A stretch of DNA of 46,894 nt from Dysgonomonas sp. 520 (GTDB taxonomy: Bacteria > Bacteroidota > Bacteroidia > Bacteroidales > Dysgonomonadaceae): contig NZ_QVMP01000025.1 in assembly GCF_010501095.1 (NCBI RefSeq), positions 1-46,894 of the forward strand, in the 5' to 3' direction. The notes beneath the pieces are model-generated. The model did no database searches, was not told the origin of the DNA, and saw nothing but the letters and a program-made list of their open reading frames with translations. Shown here one piece after another: positions 8,069 to 17,455 of this stretch. Positions within the stretch are counted from its first letter, which is position 1; the number at the start of each line of letters is the position of its first letter. The translations under genes and the position numbers were made by a program.

Positions 8069-9040
8069 TTATTCTACTTTATGTACAAGTTTTACGTTAT
8101 CTATCCACAAACGGCTGTTTATATTTCCGGTGTATGCACCTCCATTGCTGGACGAGAATTGCAAAACGATATGGGTAACAGCTTCATCGGGTTTTGCCCA
8201 TTCTGTTTCCTGAATCGGCACCATCTTTCCCTTACTGTTACGGGTATAATAAGCTATGTCGCCACGCTTCAATCCCATGTAAGGTTTATAAAAACTTTTT
8301 GAAGTAATATCTCCATATTGTATTGTAACCCTATGTCCGTTTTGCCATGTATTGTTAGTTCTGCCATATCGCTCCCAACCTGTGGCAACACGCTTGGCAA
8401 ATACATTTCCGGCCTCATCCTCCCAACGATGCTGCAACAGTAATTGCACTTCCGCCATATCCGGTTCGTTCAACTGATGCTTTTTACCGAATCCGGTTGC
8501 CTTCGTACACAAGCCTCCGGTTACGACCTTATAGTCGTACATCAATGCAATTGGACGCCCTGTGTAGGGAATACCCGTAACTAACTTACTCTGAGGGTTA
8601 CTCGTACTTGTAATAGGTTCAATCATTTCGCCTAAAAATATAGTGCCGCTGGCAATGACATCTATACTTATCAATCCCAGAACTTTACATTCTTCCATGC
8701 GGGTTTCTAAGCGGGCACAATAGCCATTGTCCCGTTTTTCGGGGAAAACCGTCACACTGCCTTTAGTCACGCCTTTTACTTTTGCCAAAACCGACGAAGT
8801 AGCCCAAGGCGATTTTCGGTTTTTAAAGGCTGTATTATTAAACAGAGTATCGCCCGATACTATCTCATACAAATACTTTGTATTACCTCCAATTATAGAA
8901 GATTCCTTTACCTCCCGAACCATCCATTTATCCATATCTCCGAAAGATACGGGAGCTATTCTTTCTTGTTGAGCATTCAAACTTAATGCCAATGAACAGA
9001 AAACAGTAGCGATGAGCTTCTTTTGATTTTTACTTTTCAT
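8069..9040 (-). CDS. Secreted PCMD-like (putative carbohydrate metabolism domain) protein
   Basis: A 323-residue protein with a signal peptide (MKSKNQKKLIATVFCSLALS, cleavage probably after LNAQ). The rest is rich in beta strands and resembles the Bacteroidetes PCMD family, known mostly from its occurrence near carbohydrate genes. The match is suggested by the early MDKWMVREV segment, the PIALMYDYKVV core and the end motif HIVLQFSSSNGGAYTGNINSRLWIDNV, typical of jelly-roll carbohydrate-binding-like domains. Catalytic residues cannot be named. It follows the phosphoethanolamine transferase by 28 bases and probably shares its transcript. It could instead be an unrelated secreted beta-sandwich; the family call is moderate. 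Confidence 0.6.
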   Translation of the reverse strand: MKSKNQKKLIATVFCSLALSLNAQQERIAPVSFGDMDKWMVREVKESSIIGGNTKYLYEIVSGDTLFNNTAFKNRKSPWATSSVLAKVKGVTKGSVTVFPEKRDNGYCARLETRMEECKVLGLISIDVIASGTIFLGEMIEPITSTSNPQSKLVTGIPYTGRPIALMYDYKVVTGGLCTKATGFGKKHQLNEPDMAEVQLLLQHRWEDEAGNVFAKRVATGWERYGRTNNTWQNGHRVTIQYGDITSKSFYKPYMGLKRGDIAYYTRNSKGKMVPIQETEWAKPDEAVTHIVLQFSSSNGGAYTGNINSRLWIDNVKLVHKVE

Positions 9041-9068
9041 CTCACATACAATTTAAAGTGTCAATATT

Positions 9069-10790
9069 CTAGTGATATACTTTTCTTTTCTCTATCATCA
9101 TCTTATCTTCCTTTTTCAGATTGGCTTGATAAAAGAAAATCGGCTGATCGTGATCATCCAGATACATTCTCTTTTTCACCTTAAACTCACGATTCACTAA
9201 AGACAAATCATGCTCCAGATAATCGGTCTGTATGGAAGCTATATCCAACAATGTGTGGAATACCGAATTTGTTGCTACCGGCTTATCCTTATTCAAAATT
9301 GCAGTTGCAGCCTTTTCCGGAAACACATTCTTATAATTGTCCGAAAACCAGACAAGCATAGGTATCGCCAACTGATAGTAGGTAGGATTGGGAGAGGCAT
9401 GAAGAAATCTCATCCTGTCATCATCCAAAATATCTTCGCCATGATCGGAAGCATAAAACAAAGAGGCGCACGCATCCTGAGCTTGCAACATATCCATTAT
9501 CTCCGACAAGAAACTGTCTGTATAAAGGATTGTATTGTCGTAGGAATTCCGCAGTTTTTCTTTTTGCTGACGGGTGATCTCGGTAACATCATCGGGTTTG
9601 AAAACAGAAAATTCGTCCGGATAACGTTCCCTGTAATTGAAATGAGATCCGTATGTGTGAATCACTATAAATAAATTATCAGGAACGGAATCAACGTATT
9701 TTTGAAACAAGGGAATCAACATATCGTCATGATTATTTACGGTACTTATCACATTCCCCATCGAACGAATATTGTCATAATAATCGGCACTTTCGGCAAA
9801 AAACTGAGTGAAAGAATGATTACCACCCTGATTGGATAAAAATACCGTCTTGAAACCGACTTCCTTAAAGGCATCTATGATACTCTTTTGCTCGTATATA
9901 ACGCCATAGTTTTCGGCAGATGCGGTCGACAGCATTATGGAGACACTTTTGTGGGTGGTATTAGACTGGGTTATGGCATCCTGAAAATGCACCAGTCCTT
10001 CTTTCTTCTCCAATAGAGGATTTGTTTTGCGATCATAACCATACAAACTCCAATTCTCGGAACGGCTTGTCTCCCCGATCACCAATACGTATATTTCCCT
10101 TTTATCGGCTACGCTGTCTTTACGGGCATTAAACGTGAAATTTTTTGATGTTTCAAAATATTTATTACTTTTTTGCCACTTGTCTATCGCAAAATTCAGA
10201 TTGTAAAAAACATTCACCGGATAAACATTTTTTCCGTACGAAAACCTACCTGTATTCTGATTAATGGAAAAAAACGACAGGACGTATGAAACCAGAATCA
10301 ACAACAAGCCTGCCGGTATTGTGTATTTTCTGAATTTCGAGCCTAAATAGACTTTTTTTCTTACCTGCCTGATTGCCAGTGCAATCATAGGGATATACAC
10401 GACGCAAACAAAAACTATTGATGGCCAGATACTGTTCAATAACTCTCCGGCTTCCGACGGATTAGTGGTTACTACATTCAAAAACATGTCGACAGCAATG
10501 ACGTCTTCGCCAAACAAATAGAAGAGCACCAGCTGAAAGGCGTGGATTATAATCAGAGGGAACAATATCAATTGTATCAGTCCCGTATTTTTAGTAAACG
10601 AATAAACAATGAGATACAAACCTAGAGGAAATAAGAGCAGGACAATCTTGCCGAAGATATTATAGGGTTCCGATGTCAGTAAGAGTAAGCTCGGAATCAT
10701 ATTCAGCAAAATGTATAGCCAAAATATTTTTTGAGGGCTCGACAAAAAAGAACTCCAATATTTTTTCAATGTAGAAATCATTATACTCAT
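9069..10790 (-). CDS. Phosphoethanolamine transferase (EptA-like sulfatase fold)
   Basis: Probably transfers phosphoethanolamine to lipid A or another surface glycan at the periplasmic face of the inner membrane. About five hydrophobic segments occupy the first 180 residues, followed by a periplasmic alkaline-phosphatase-fold domain. From the chosen start the nucleophile is Thr241 in VIGETSRSENWS; further motifs are TTHKSVSIMLSTAS, FIVIHTYGSHFNYRERYP and YASDHGEDI, whose Asp and His bind zinc. A TTG at 10805 overlaps the stop of the upstream barrel gene by a few bases; I preferred the ATG at 10790 (MSIMISTLKKYW). Tight coupling to the barrel gene suggests one envelope-related transcript. Such enzymes often confer cationic peptide resistance, but the acceptor here is unknown. 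Confidence 0.87.
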   Translation of the reverse strand: MSIMISTLKKYWSSFLSSPQKIFWLYILLNMIPSLLLLTSEPYNIFGKIVLLLFPLGLYLIVYSFTKNTGLIQLILFPLIIIHAFQLVLFYLFGEDVIAVDMFLNVVTTNPSEAGELLNSIWPSIVFVCVVYIPMIALAIRQVRKKVYLGSKFRKYTIPAGLLLILVSYVLSFFSINQNTGRFSYGKNVYPVNVFYNLNFAIDKWQKSNKYFETSKNFTFNARKDSVADKREIYVLVIGETSRSENWSLYGYDRKTNPLLEKKEGLVHFQDAITQSNTTHKSVSIMLSTASAENYGVIYEQKSIIDAFKEVGFKTVFLSNQGGNHSFTQFFAESADYYDNIRSMGNVISTVNNHDDMLIPLFQKYVDSVPDNLFIVIHTYGSHFNYRERYPDEFSVFKPDDVTEITRQQKEKLRNSYDNTILYTDSFLSEIMDMLQAQDACASLFYASDHGEDILDDDRMRFLHASPNPTYYQLAIPMLVWFSDNYKNVFPEKAATAILNKDKPVATNSVFHTLLDIASIQTDYLEHDLSLVNREFKVKKRMYLDDHDQPIFFYQANLKKEDKMMIEKRKVYH

Positions 10791-10801
10791 ATCTTCATCT
10801 C

Positions 10802-11962
10802 TCAAAATGCTTCATTTATATTAAAATAGAAGCCTGTTTGCCCTTTTCCTATCCCATAATCTAACCGCACGTTCACCCGGTTTTTGAATTCCCATCTGTA
10901 GCCGAATCCGACAGTCGGCAATGTGTGATCCCAATTGAATTTTTCAAAATTTGAGAAAACATTTCCTGCTCCGGCCCACATCACCACACCGCTTCTTCCG
11001 TATATTTTTTGCCGCAATTCTACCTGTGTCTGAATTATTTTCTTATCCCGGTATTGTCCTTTATAATACCCCCTCATTTGATACGAACTGCCCAACAAAG
11101 CCAACATGCTCCAAGGCACATCGCCATTGTTCAATGTTCCCTGAAAATCAAATGCCAGCGTACCATTCTTCCAGACGGGCATATAGTATCTGGCAATAAG
11201 ATCGGAACGGTTGAAGGTACTCGAACTTCCCATGAATTTGGGATAAACGCTTTGTTCTATTTTCAGAAAAACCCCTCCGGAAGGATTAGGTATAAAATCC
11301 CTGGAATCGTACGAAAGAACAACGCCGCCTCCTACGGCTGTACTGCTTCTATCTTTCCCATCCAGATAACGAACATCTTTGAAACTATCGCCCTTCACAT
11401 GTTCCACCATGGTTGTAACCCCGACATAAGTGTTGTTGAATATCTTTTTATGAAAATCGACTTTAATTTGTACTTCTCGTTTCGTATATTTCGAATAGTC
11501 TTTGTTGCGCCTTCCTTTTTCGTAGCCGACTCCCCAATATTTACTTGGCTTTGATGAAAAAAATATGTCTGCATCCAAGCGATACTTCTCCCCCTTAAAA
11601 ATGGTATTTCCTCCGATACCCAGCACAAATGAGCCGGAAGTTGTAATATCGCCATAGAGGGAAACATTGGATGGAGAAATGGTCAGATCGCTCCTGTCTA
11701 CCCGATATTGTCCGGAAGCTACAAGTCCCAGTCCGAGTTTGGTGTCGCTAGAATAATGAGGCCCTCCGATAAACGAAACATCGAAGCGTTTATCATTGTT
11801 CACCTCGTTCGATTTTTCAAAATAATCATATATTTTTCGGAAAATATTTTTCTTCGTTTTCTCCACATTAAGCGAGTCCGCTGCCTCAAATGATTGACTA
11901 AACACATTTGAAGACAAACAAGCCATCAATAAAAATATGATATACAAACAATAAATCCTCAT
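10802..11962 (-). CDS. Omp85/BamA-TamA family outer-membrane barrel without POTRA domains
   Basis: The ATG at 11962 gives a standard signal peptide (MRIYCLYIIFLLMACLSSNVFSQ); the frame runs 18 codons further upstream but would mask it. The remaining 360 residues form alternating amphipathic strands and end in a short aromatic-terminated strand (GFYFNINEAF). YQMRGYYKGQYRDK near the C-terminus resembles the conserved RG[FY] loop motif of Omp85 barrels, and VVLSYDSRDFIPNPSGGVFLKIE matches the surface-antigen domain. There is no room for POTRA repeats, so it is a barrel-only member rather than BamA itself. Its role is unknown; the overlapping phosphoethanolamine transferase suggests envelope work. 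Confidence 0.85.
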   Translation of the reverse strand: MRIYCLYIIFLLMACLSSNVFSQSFEAADSLNVEKTKKNIFRKIYDYFEKSNEVNNDKRFDVSFIGGPHYSSDTKLGLGLVASGQYRVDRSDLTISPSNVSLYGDITTSGSFVLGIGGNTIFKGEKYRLDADIFFSSKPSKYWGVGYEKGRRNKDYSKYTKREVQIKVDFHKKIFNNTYVGVTTMVEHVKGDSFKDVRYLDGKDRSSTAVGGGVVLSYDSRDFIPNPSGGVFLKIEQSVYPKFMGSSSTFNRSDLIARYYMPVWKNGTLAFDFQGTLNNGDVPWSMLALLGSSYQMRGYYKGQYRDKKIIQTQVELRQKIYGRSGVVMWAGAGNVFSNFEKFNWDHTLPTVGFGYRWEFKNRVNVRLDYGIGKGQTGFYFNINEAF

Positions 11963-12315
11963 AAAAATTACATACCTTAAATGAATGTGAGAACAGATAT
12001 TTATTCCCTTTAACAAACAATCTTAACAAGAAACAAATTTTAATAAATAAATATTTCCAGCCCCCAATTGAAAATGATGGCTACACGAGCTTCTTTTTCA
12101 TTATCATGCTATGGCATACGATTATACCTTCATCGTAAAAGCTCATACCCAATCAACTATAAACGTGTAAATATAAATAACTTATATAGTCAAAATAGTC
12201 CAAATTCTCACATCCAACCTGATTAAACTTTCATTTAAAGATACTACAATATGAGAAAAATAACGAATAGCAGTGGCTATTCGTTCAACAAACTGTTATT
12301 TAAATTTTAGATAAG
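11963..12315. other. Intergenic region between AraR and the Omp85-like gene
   Basis: About 350 bases with no credible coding frame. It holds the araR terminator (12255-12285); the rest is AT-rich leader of the barrel gene, in which I could not find a convincing TAnnTTTG promoter. Confidence 0.6.
12255..12285 (-). terminator. Intrinsic terminator after araR
   Basis: A perfect 10-base stem, AACGAATAGC / GCTATTCGTT, with a 4-base loop; on the minus strand it is followed by ATTTTTCTC. It closes the topA-araR transcript. Confidence 0.8.
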
Positions 12316-13008
12316 TTACAATGAGAAATAGTATCCTTTTTGTAGTAATTGGTCGTATTTCTCTTTATTAAATTTGTAGTAAAATGCACCCCGCTTTGAA
12401 CTAGATTTATCTTTATCTTCTTGTTTTTCAAGAATATCCATTTCATTAATTTTCTTCCTGAAGTTTCTCTTATCTATCGGGGTTTGATAAATTGCCTCGT
12501 ATAACGCCTGAAGCTGAGGTATAGTGAATTTTTCGGGCAGAAGGTTAAAACCAATAGGCAAATTGGCGGCTTTCCTTCTCAGAATGGACAAGGTATCATT
12601 CAGTATCAGGTTATGGTCGAAAATCAATTCCCCAACCTGCTCCAACTCGTGCCAACGGGCATTATGCTTTTTACAAAGGGTTTCGTCAAACAGTTCCATA
12701 TCAATGAGTGCATAGTAGGCTATTGAAACCACACGCTCACCGGCATCACGACTTATATCTCCGTAAGTTCCAACTTGTTCCATGTAAACGTCTTCTATTC
12801 CTGTATATTCCCACACTACCCGCGATACGGTTTCGGACAGACTTTCATCGTGACGTAAAAATCCACCCATCAATGTATCGTACCCCATCAGTGGGTCAAA
12901 TTTACGTTTGGATATAAGTAGATACAACTTACCTGCCTTAAAGCCAAGAATAATACAGTCTACCGACACATAGAACTGCTCCTGTTCTCTGTAAAATAAT
13001 GGTGTCAT
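12316..13008 (-). CDS. araR: AraR-type transcription regulator (degenerate Nudix plus winged helix)
   Basis: A 230-residue protein of the NrtR/AraR group: an N-terminal Nudix-like effector domain (about 1-145) followed by a winged helix-turn-helix (about 152-230, EKFTIPQLQALYEAIY...RNFRKKINEM). The Nudix box at residues 49-71 keeps the spacing but lacks two catalytic glutamates: the RE pair is Arg63-Val64 and the EE pair is Glu67-Tyr68. Hydrolase activity is therefore unlikely and ligand sensing is expected. In Bacteroides thetaiotaomicron the homologous AraR represses the arabinose genes and is released by L-arabinose. Here it lies 4.4 kb from araD, 48 bases after topA, so it may be co-transcribed with topA. 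Its control of the nearby operon is an inference from family and proximity. Confidence 0.85.
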   Translation of the reverse strand: MTPLFYREQEQFYVSVDCIILGFKAGKLYLLISKRKFDPLMGYDTLMGGFLRHDESLSETVSRVVWEYTGIEDVYMEQVGTYGDISRDAGERVVSIAYYALIDMELFDETLCKKHNARWHELEQVGELIFDHNLILNDTLSILRRKAANLPIGFNLLPEKFTIPQLQALYEAIYQTPIDKRNFRKKINEMDILEKQEDKDKSSSKRGAFYYKFNKEKYDQLLQKGYYFSL

Positions 13009-13056
13009 ACTAAAATATTTTCTGACAATAAATCAAGATAATATAAACTTTTTTGC

Positions 13057-15426
13057 CTATTTCTTCTTCTCAGAAGTTTTTGTCGATTTCTTGCCTGTCT
13101 TTTTTTCGCTCTTAGTTGCGGTTTTCGATCCTTTTTTCTCTTTTGTTGCCGGTTCTGCGTTTATTATTTTCATACAGTCCTCGAAAGTCATTTCTGCCGG
13201 AACTGCACCTTTAGGCAATTTATAATTCTTTTTCTTATATGCTAAATAAGGCCCGTATCTTCCGTTCAGAAGCTGCATCTCGGCATCTTGCTCAAACACT
13301 TTTATCACACGCTCGCTGTCCTTTTTTCTTTTCTCCAATATCAGCTCGATGGCTTCTTCGCTTGTCACTTCAAAAGGGTCATACGTTTTTGGCAACGACA
13401 CAAACTGGTTGTTGTGCTTGATATATGGCCCAAACCGTCCGATAGCAACAGTCATTTCTTTATCTTCAAACTTGTCTAGCTTGCGAGGCAGTTCAAACAG
13501 TTTCAAAGCCTCTTCCAATGTTATTGTCGAAAGTGATTGTTCTTTTCTCAATCCTGCAAACTGAGGTTTCTCTTCCTCGTCTTGTGTTCCTATCTGTGCC
13601 ATAGGTCCAAACCGTCCGATTTTCACGGAAATTTGCCTTCCCGATTTAGGGTCGACACCAAGAATCCTCTCACCAACCTTGCGCTCTGTTTGCACATCCA
13701 TAGCTTCCTCAACCACAGGGTGAAACCCTTTGTAGAAATGATCGATCATCTCTGTCCAGTTTTCTTTTCCCTCTGCCACATCATCGAAATTCTTTTCAAC
13801 ATTTGCAGTGAAATTATAATTCATAATTTCAGGGAAGTATTCTGTCAGAAAGTCGTTCACAACCACCCCTATATCGGTTGGTATCAGTTTATTTTTATCA
13901 GCCCCGAATACTTCTGTTTTTTCCGAGTCTTTTATTTTTTCGTCTTTCAGTTGAAGAACGTTGTATGTACGCTCCGTTCCTTCTACCGAATCTTTGATCA
14001 CATACTCCCGATTCTGGATTGTAGAAATAGTAGGTGCATAAGTTGACGGGCGGCCAATTCCGAGTTCCTCCAATTTTCTCACCAACGAAGCCTCAGTGTA
14101 TCGTGGCGGGCGTTGCGTGAAACGTTCTGTCGCAGTAACTTCCACAGCCGAAAGTTTCTCGTTCACTGCCATGGGAGGCAACATTCCTTCTACGGTTTCG
14201 GTATCTTCGTCGTCCGTACCTTCAAGATAAACACGCAGGAACCCGTCAAATTTCATCACTTCGCCTTCTGCCACAAATTTCAGGGTTTTATCACCGAAAT
14301 TTATTGTTGCAGTAGTTTTTTCGAACTCTGCATCTGCCATTTGCGAAGCGATTGTTCTTTTCCAGATCAACTCATAAAGTTTTTTCTCCTGAGCCGTTCC
14401 CGACACTTCGTGTTCACTCATATATGTAGGGCGAATTGCTTCGTGAGCTTCTTGTGCGCCTTTCGCTTTGGTCGTATATTGACGAACTTTTATGTATTCC
14501 TTTCCATAAGCCGTTTCTACTTCGGCTTTCGATGTATTTATCGCCAACCCGGAAAGATTTACCGAGTCGGTACGCATGTATGTTATTTTCCCCGATTCGT
14601 ACAGCTTCTGAGCCAACATCATTGTCTGCCCAACGGAATAGCCCAATTTACGGGATGCTTCCTGCTGAAGCGTTGAAGTGGTAAATGGTGCTGCGGGAGT
14701 TTTCTTTGTAGGTTTTGTTTGTATGTCTTCAACCAAATAACCCGCTGTCTTCAACTTTTCAAGAAGAGACAATGCTTCTTCTTTCGTTTTCAGACGCTTA
14801 TTCAGTTCTGCTTTTATCTGTTGCCCGTCTTTTTCAAATATGGCGATAACCCGGTAGGCAGCTTCCGGCTTAAAGTTGCGAACTTCTTTCTCCCTCTCAA
14901 CAATCAGGCGCACAGCCACAGACTGAACCCGTCCTGCCGAAAGAGCCGGCTTCACTTTTTTCCAAAGCACCGGCGACAGTTCAAAACCCACAATCCTGTC
15001 TAACACACGACGAGCTTGCTGAGCATCAACCAGATCTTTATTTATCGTACGAGGATTCTCTATCGCATGCAATATAGCGTCTTTAGTAATTTCATGAAAT
15101 GCAATTCGTCTCGTGTCTTTCTTTTCCAACCCCAGTGTTTCATACAAGTGCCACGAAATGGCTTCTCCCTCGCGGTCTTCATCGGATGCCAGCCAAACAA
15201 CATCTGCATCTTTTGCCGCCGCTTTCAGTTCCGATACCAGCTTTTTCTTATCCGGCGAAATCTCATACAGAGGCTTGTAGTTATTTTCCATATCAATGCC
15301 TAAATCTTTCTTTTTCAGGTCGCGGATATGTCCATAACTAGACATCACTTTATAATCTTTTCCGAGAAATTTTTCGATTGTTTTTGCTTTCGCAGGAGAC
15401 TCTACTATTACTAAGTTTTTTTGCAT
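13057..15426 (-). CDS. topA: DNA topoisomerase I
   Basis: Relaxes negative supercoils by single-strand passage. The 789-residue enzyme begins MQKNLVIVESPAKAKTIEKF with Glu9 of the Toprim site; the acidic triad follows in SDEDREGE (Asp82, Asp84). The active-site tyrosine is Tyr283 in ITYMRTDSVN. The central LSAGRVQSVAVRLIVERE and GIGRPSTYAPTISTI motifs are intact. Instead of cysteine zinc fingers, the C-terminus carries GRFGP/GRYGPY-type topoisomerase repeats (for example near residues 605, 665 and 715) and a lysine-rich tail (about 750-789) expected to bind DNA. It is followed closely by araR. Confidence 0.98.
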   Translation of the reverse strand: MQKNLVIVESPAKAKTIEKFLGKDYKVMSSYGHIRDLKKKDLGIDMENNYKPLYEISPDKKKLVSELKAAAKDADVVWLASDEDREGEAISWHLYETLGLEKKDTRRIAFHEITKDAILHAIENPRTINKDLVDAQQARRVLDRIVGFELSPVLWKKVKPALSAGRVQSVAVRLIVEREKEVRNFKPEAAYRVIAIFEKDGQQIKAELNKRLKTKEEALSLLEKLKTAGYLVEDIQTKPTKKTPAAPFTTSTLQQEASRKLGYSVGQTMMLAQKLYESGKITYMRTDSVNLSGLAINTSKAEVETAYGKEYIKVRQYTTKAKGAQEAHEAIRPTYMSEHEVSGTAQEKKLYELIWKRTIASQMADAEFEKTTATINFGDKTLKFVAEGEVMKFDGFLRVYLEGTDDEDTETVEGMLPPMAVNEKLSAVEVTATERFTQRPPRYTEASLVRKLEELGIGRPSTYAPTISTIQNREYVIKDSVEGTERTYNVLQLKDEKIKDSEKTEVFGADKNKLIPTDIGVVVNDFLTEYFPEIMNYNFTANVEKNFDDVAEGKENWTEMIDHFYKGFHPVVEEAMDVQTERKVGERILGVDPKSGRQISVKIGRFGPMAQIGTQDEEEKPQFAGLRKEQSLSTITLEEALKLFELPRKLDKFEDKEMTVAIGRFGPYIKHNNQFVSLPKTYDPFEVTSEEAIELILEKRKKDSERVIKVFEQDAEMQLLNGRYGPYLAYKKKNYKLPKGAVPAEMTFEDCMKIINAEPATKEKKGSKTATKSEKKTGKKSTKTSEKKK

Positions 15427-15467
15427 TTTACCGGATGTATAAGCTCTTTGGATTATTTTTTGAACGG

Positions 15468-15475
15468 CAAAAGTA
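15468..15475 (-). promoter_or_regulatory. Candidate -7 box of topA promoter
   Basis: TACTTTTG on the minus strand fits the Bacteroidetes TAnnTTTG -7 element, about 42 bases upstream of the topA start. No good -33 element is visible. Confidence 0.4.
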
Positions 15476-15512
15476 ATGATTTTTGTTCATTCTCACGCCA
15501 TTATGCTAACTT

Positions 15513-16094
15513 TTATTTCGTTTTACTTTTTCCGTATTCTTTTGCCACAAGGTCTAATTCGTCGTACCAGGCTTCGCCAAATCGCCTGATCAGGGGTTCT
15601 TTCAAGAACTGATATACCTTTACGCCTTCCTTGTTTCCGAAAGCCACGGCTGCTTTACAAATTTTCCACCGATGGTAGTTTACGGCCGTAAATTCCCTGT
15701 ATTTTTGCAGGCGTATAGGATAGAGATGGCACGATATCGGCTTGTAGAAATCGGTCTTACCTTCTCTGTATGCCTTTTCAATTGCACATTTACATACTCC
15801 TTTTTCATCGTAATATGTGAAAACGCAGTCCTTGTCGTCAACAATCGAGGTCACCATTTCGTCGTCGTAATCTTTATAGGCTACGCCTTCTTTTTCGATC
15901 ACTTTTTTTGCTTTTTCCGACAAATCGTTCCATATAAGGGGTAGAACCTCTTTTATCTTTTCCACCTCATCATTTTCGAGAGGTGCGCCCGAATCACCTT
16001 CTACACAACATTCGCCTTTACAGACAGACAGGTCGCAAATGAAATTCTCTTCAATTACATCCAAAGCTATTATCGTATCGTCAATTTGAATCAT
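15513..16094 (-). CDS. DUF3109 family cysteine-rich protein
   Basis: A 193-residue cytoplasmic protein of the DUF3109 family, common in Bacteroidetes and of unknown function. Conserved cysteines are arranged as Cys20, Cys25, Cys29 and Cys30 (ICDLSVCKGECC), then Cys90, Cys101, Cys103, Cys122 (PISCHLYP) and Cys146. The layout recalls the CxxxCxxCC metal-chelating proteins of the YkgJ type, so iron-sulfur or zinc binding is plausible but not shown. It lies 86 bases upstream of topA on the same strand and may be read with it. Confidence 0.85.
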   Translation of the reverse strand: MIQIDDTIIALDVIEENFICDLSVCKGECCVEGDSGAPLENDEVEKIKEVLPLIWNDLSEKAKKVIEKEGVAYKDYDDEMVTSIVDDKDCVFTYYDEKGVCKCAIEKAYREGKTDFYKPISCHLYPIRLQKYREFTAVNYHRWKICKAAVAFGNKEGVKVYQFLKEPLIRRFGEAWYDELDLVAKEYGKSKTK

Positions 16095-16195
16095 TTTTTA
16101 TACTCAATAATAATTATTATAATATTCTCAAGCTGTAACTTTATTTGGTGTTGTTACACTTGCCTGAGAAATAGAAAATCTGTGACTTTTTTCTG

Positions 16196-16203
16196 CAAAG
16201 ATA
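16196..16203 (-). promoter_or_regulatory. Candidate -7 box of the DUF3109 promoter
   Basis: TATCTTTG on the minus strand matches TAnnTTTG exactly and lies about 100 bases upstream of the DUF3109 start, just past the end of the M15 peptidase gene. Confidence 0.5.
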
Positions 16204-16206
16204 TAT

Positions 16207-16968
16207 TTATTCTGCCAATAATTCGGGGCGATATTCGAAATGCATCGTATCGTAATGATACCATCTGCCACCCCAGATAAACCCGTATTTCTCGAAAGTA
16301 TCAACAATAAGCTGTGGTATCTGGTTCTTGTATTTCAATGTTGCCTCTTCGTTTCTACATCTGCAATCCCATTGCCAATAGTTCGAAAAGTTCGCATTCA
16401 AGTCGATCGCCGTACCGAAACTATGCGAGCTCAACCGGTTTGTCCCTGCTATTTTTCGCCAATTGAAAGTTGTAGCTCCTGTCAGATATTTTTTCAGTTC
16501 AGGATGGTTGTCCAATTCTTCCGAAACCTTCCGAAGTTGCTTGTCCACACCGTTTTGTGTGGTGACCTTTATTTTACTTCCAACTAATTTGGGGCACCAC
16601 GTTATTGTGATCAGATTTTTCTGGACCTCCGAAGATGTTGCTCCGTACATAGCTTTCAGCAAAACTTCGCTACGTATTCGCCCGGCATCGTTTCCTTTGG
16701 TGGGAACTTTTATTTCTCCTTTAACATATTCATCTCTGAATATATCACTTATTGAAGGATTGTCAAGAAGTTGCGTGCTGGTTTTATTACGGTTTACGTC
16801 ATCGTAAATGATTTTTACACCATTTTTCAGAACAATATTTTTCCCATCATACGCACCGATAAAATCAGGATATGCTTTCATCAATTTCCCGACCCCATTC
16901 GGATAGCTTTGAGAATGAAGACAAATAGTAGAAAAAAATATTGCAACAATAGTGGCAAACCTTCTCAT
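16207..16968 (-). CDS. Secreted M15-family peptidase (D-Ala-D-Ala carboxypeptidase-like)
   Basis: I chose the ATG at 16968, giving 253 residues and a signal peptide (MRRFATIVAIFFSTICLHSQ); a TTG four codons upstream abuts the mscL stop. The zinc site of peptidase family M15 is clear: His182 and Asp189 in SSHSFGTAIDLN, and His243 in WYHYDTMHFEY near the C-terminus. Family members trim peptidoglycan stem peptides as D,D- or L,D-peptidases; which bond is cut here cannot be told. It follows mscL and is probably co-transcribed with it. A periplasmic cell-wall enzyme beside an osmotic safety valve is a plausible but unproven functional pairing. Confidence 0.88.
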   Translation of the reverse strand: MRRFATIVAIFFSTICLHSQSYPNGVGKLMKAYPDFIGAYDGKNIVLKNGVKIIYDDVNRNKTSTQLLDNPSISDIFRDEYVKGEIKVPTKGNDAGRIRSEVLLKAMYGATSSEVQKNLITITWCPKLVGSKIKVTTQNGVDKQLRKVSEELDNHPELKKYLTGATTFNWRKIAGTNRLSSHSFGTAIDLNANFSNYWQWDCRCRNEEATLKYKNQIPQLIVDTFEKYGFIWGGRWYHYDTMHFEYRPELLAE

Positions 16969-16980
16969 TCGGAGATTCAA

Positions 16981-17412
16981 CTATTTTTTGTCGTTTTGTT
17001 CTTTCAGCAAATCCCGTATTTCTGTCAACAAAGTTTCTTCTTTTGTTGGGGCAGGAGGTGTTGCCGGAGCTTCTTCCTGCTTCGTTTGCAAAGAGTTCAT
17101 CAATTTAATTGCAAAGAATATTACTGTCGCAATAATTACGAAATCCAGAATCGTTTGAATGAATACTCCATAATTTACGGTCACTGCTGCCACGGCTTGA
17201 CCTGCTGCGTCCACAGTAGCTTCTTTCATAGTAAACTTCAGGTCGGAGAAATTAACCCCGTTCAACAACATTCCTATGGGAGGCATGATGACGTCGCTAA
17301 CCAATGACGACACAATTTTCCCGAATGCTCCACCGATGATGACACCGACCGCCATATCAACGACATTGCCACGCATCATAAAACTCTTAAGCTCGTTCAA
17401 AACTTTTGCCAT
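16981..17412 (-). CDS. mscL: Large-conductance mechanosensitive channel
   Basis: Opens under membrane tension to release solutes during osmotic downshock. The 143-residue protein has the classic order: amphipathic N-terminal helix ([23 protein letters not shown]), TM1 ([21 protein letters not shown]), periplasmic loop, TM2 ([21 protein letters not shown]) and a cytoplasmic helix ([13 protein letters not shown]) after a proline/alanine-rich linker. It lies between an unrecognised membrane-anchored protein (43-base gap) and the M15 peptidase. Confidence 0.98.
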   Translation of the reverse strand: MAKVLNELKSFMMRGNVVDMAVGVIIGGAFGKIVSSLVSDVIMPPIGMLLNGVNFSDLKFTMKEATVDAAGQAVAAVTVNYGVFIQTILDFVIIATVIFFAIKLMNSLQTKQEEAPATPPAPTKEETLLTEIRDLLKEQNDKK

Positions 17413-17455
17413 ATCTTTATATATTTAATCGTTACACTACAGATTTTAACAATCT

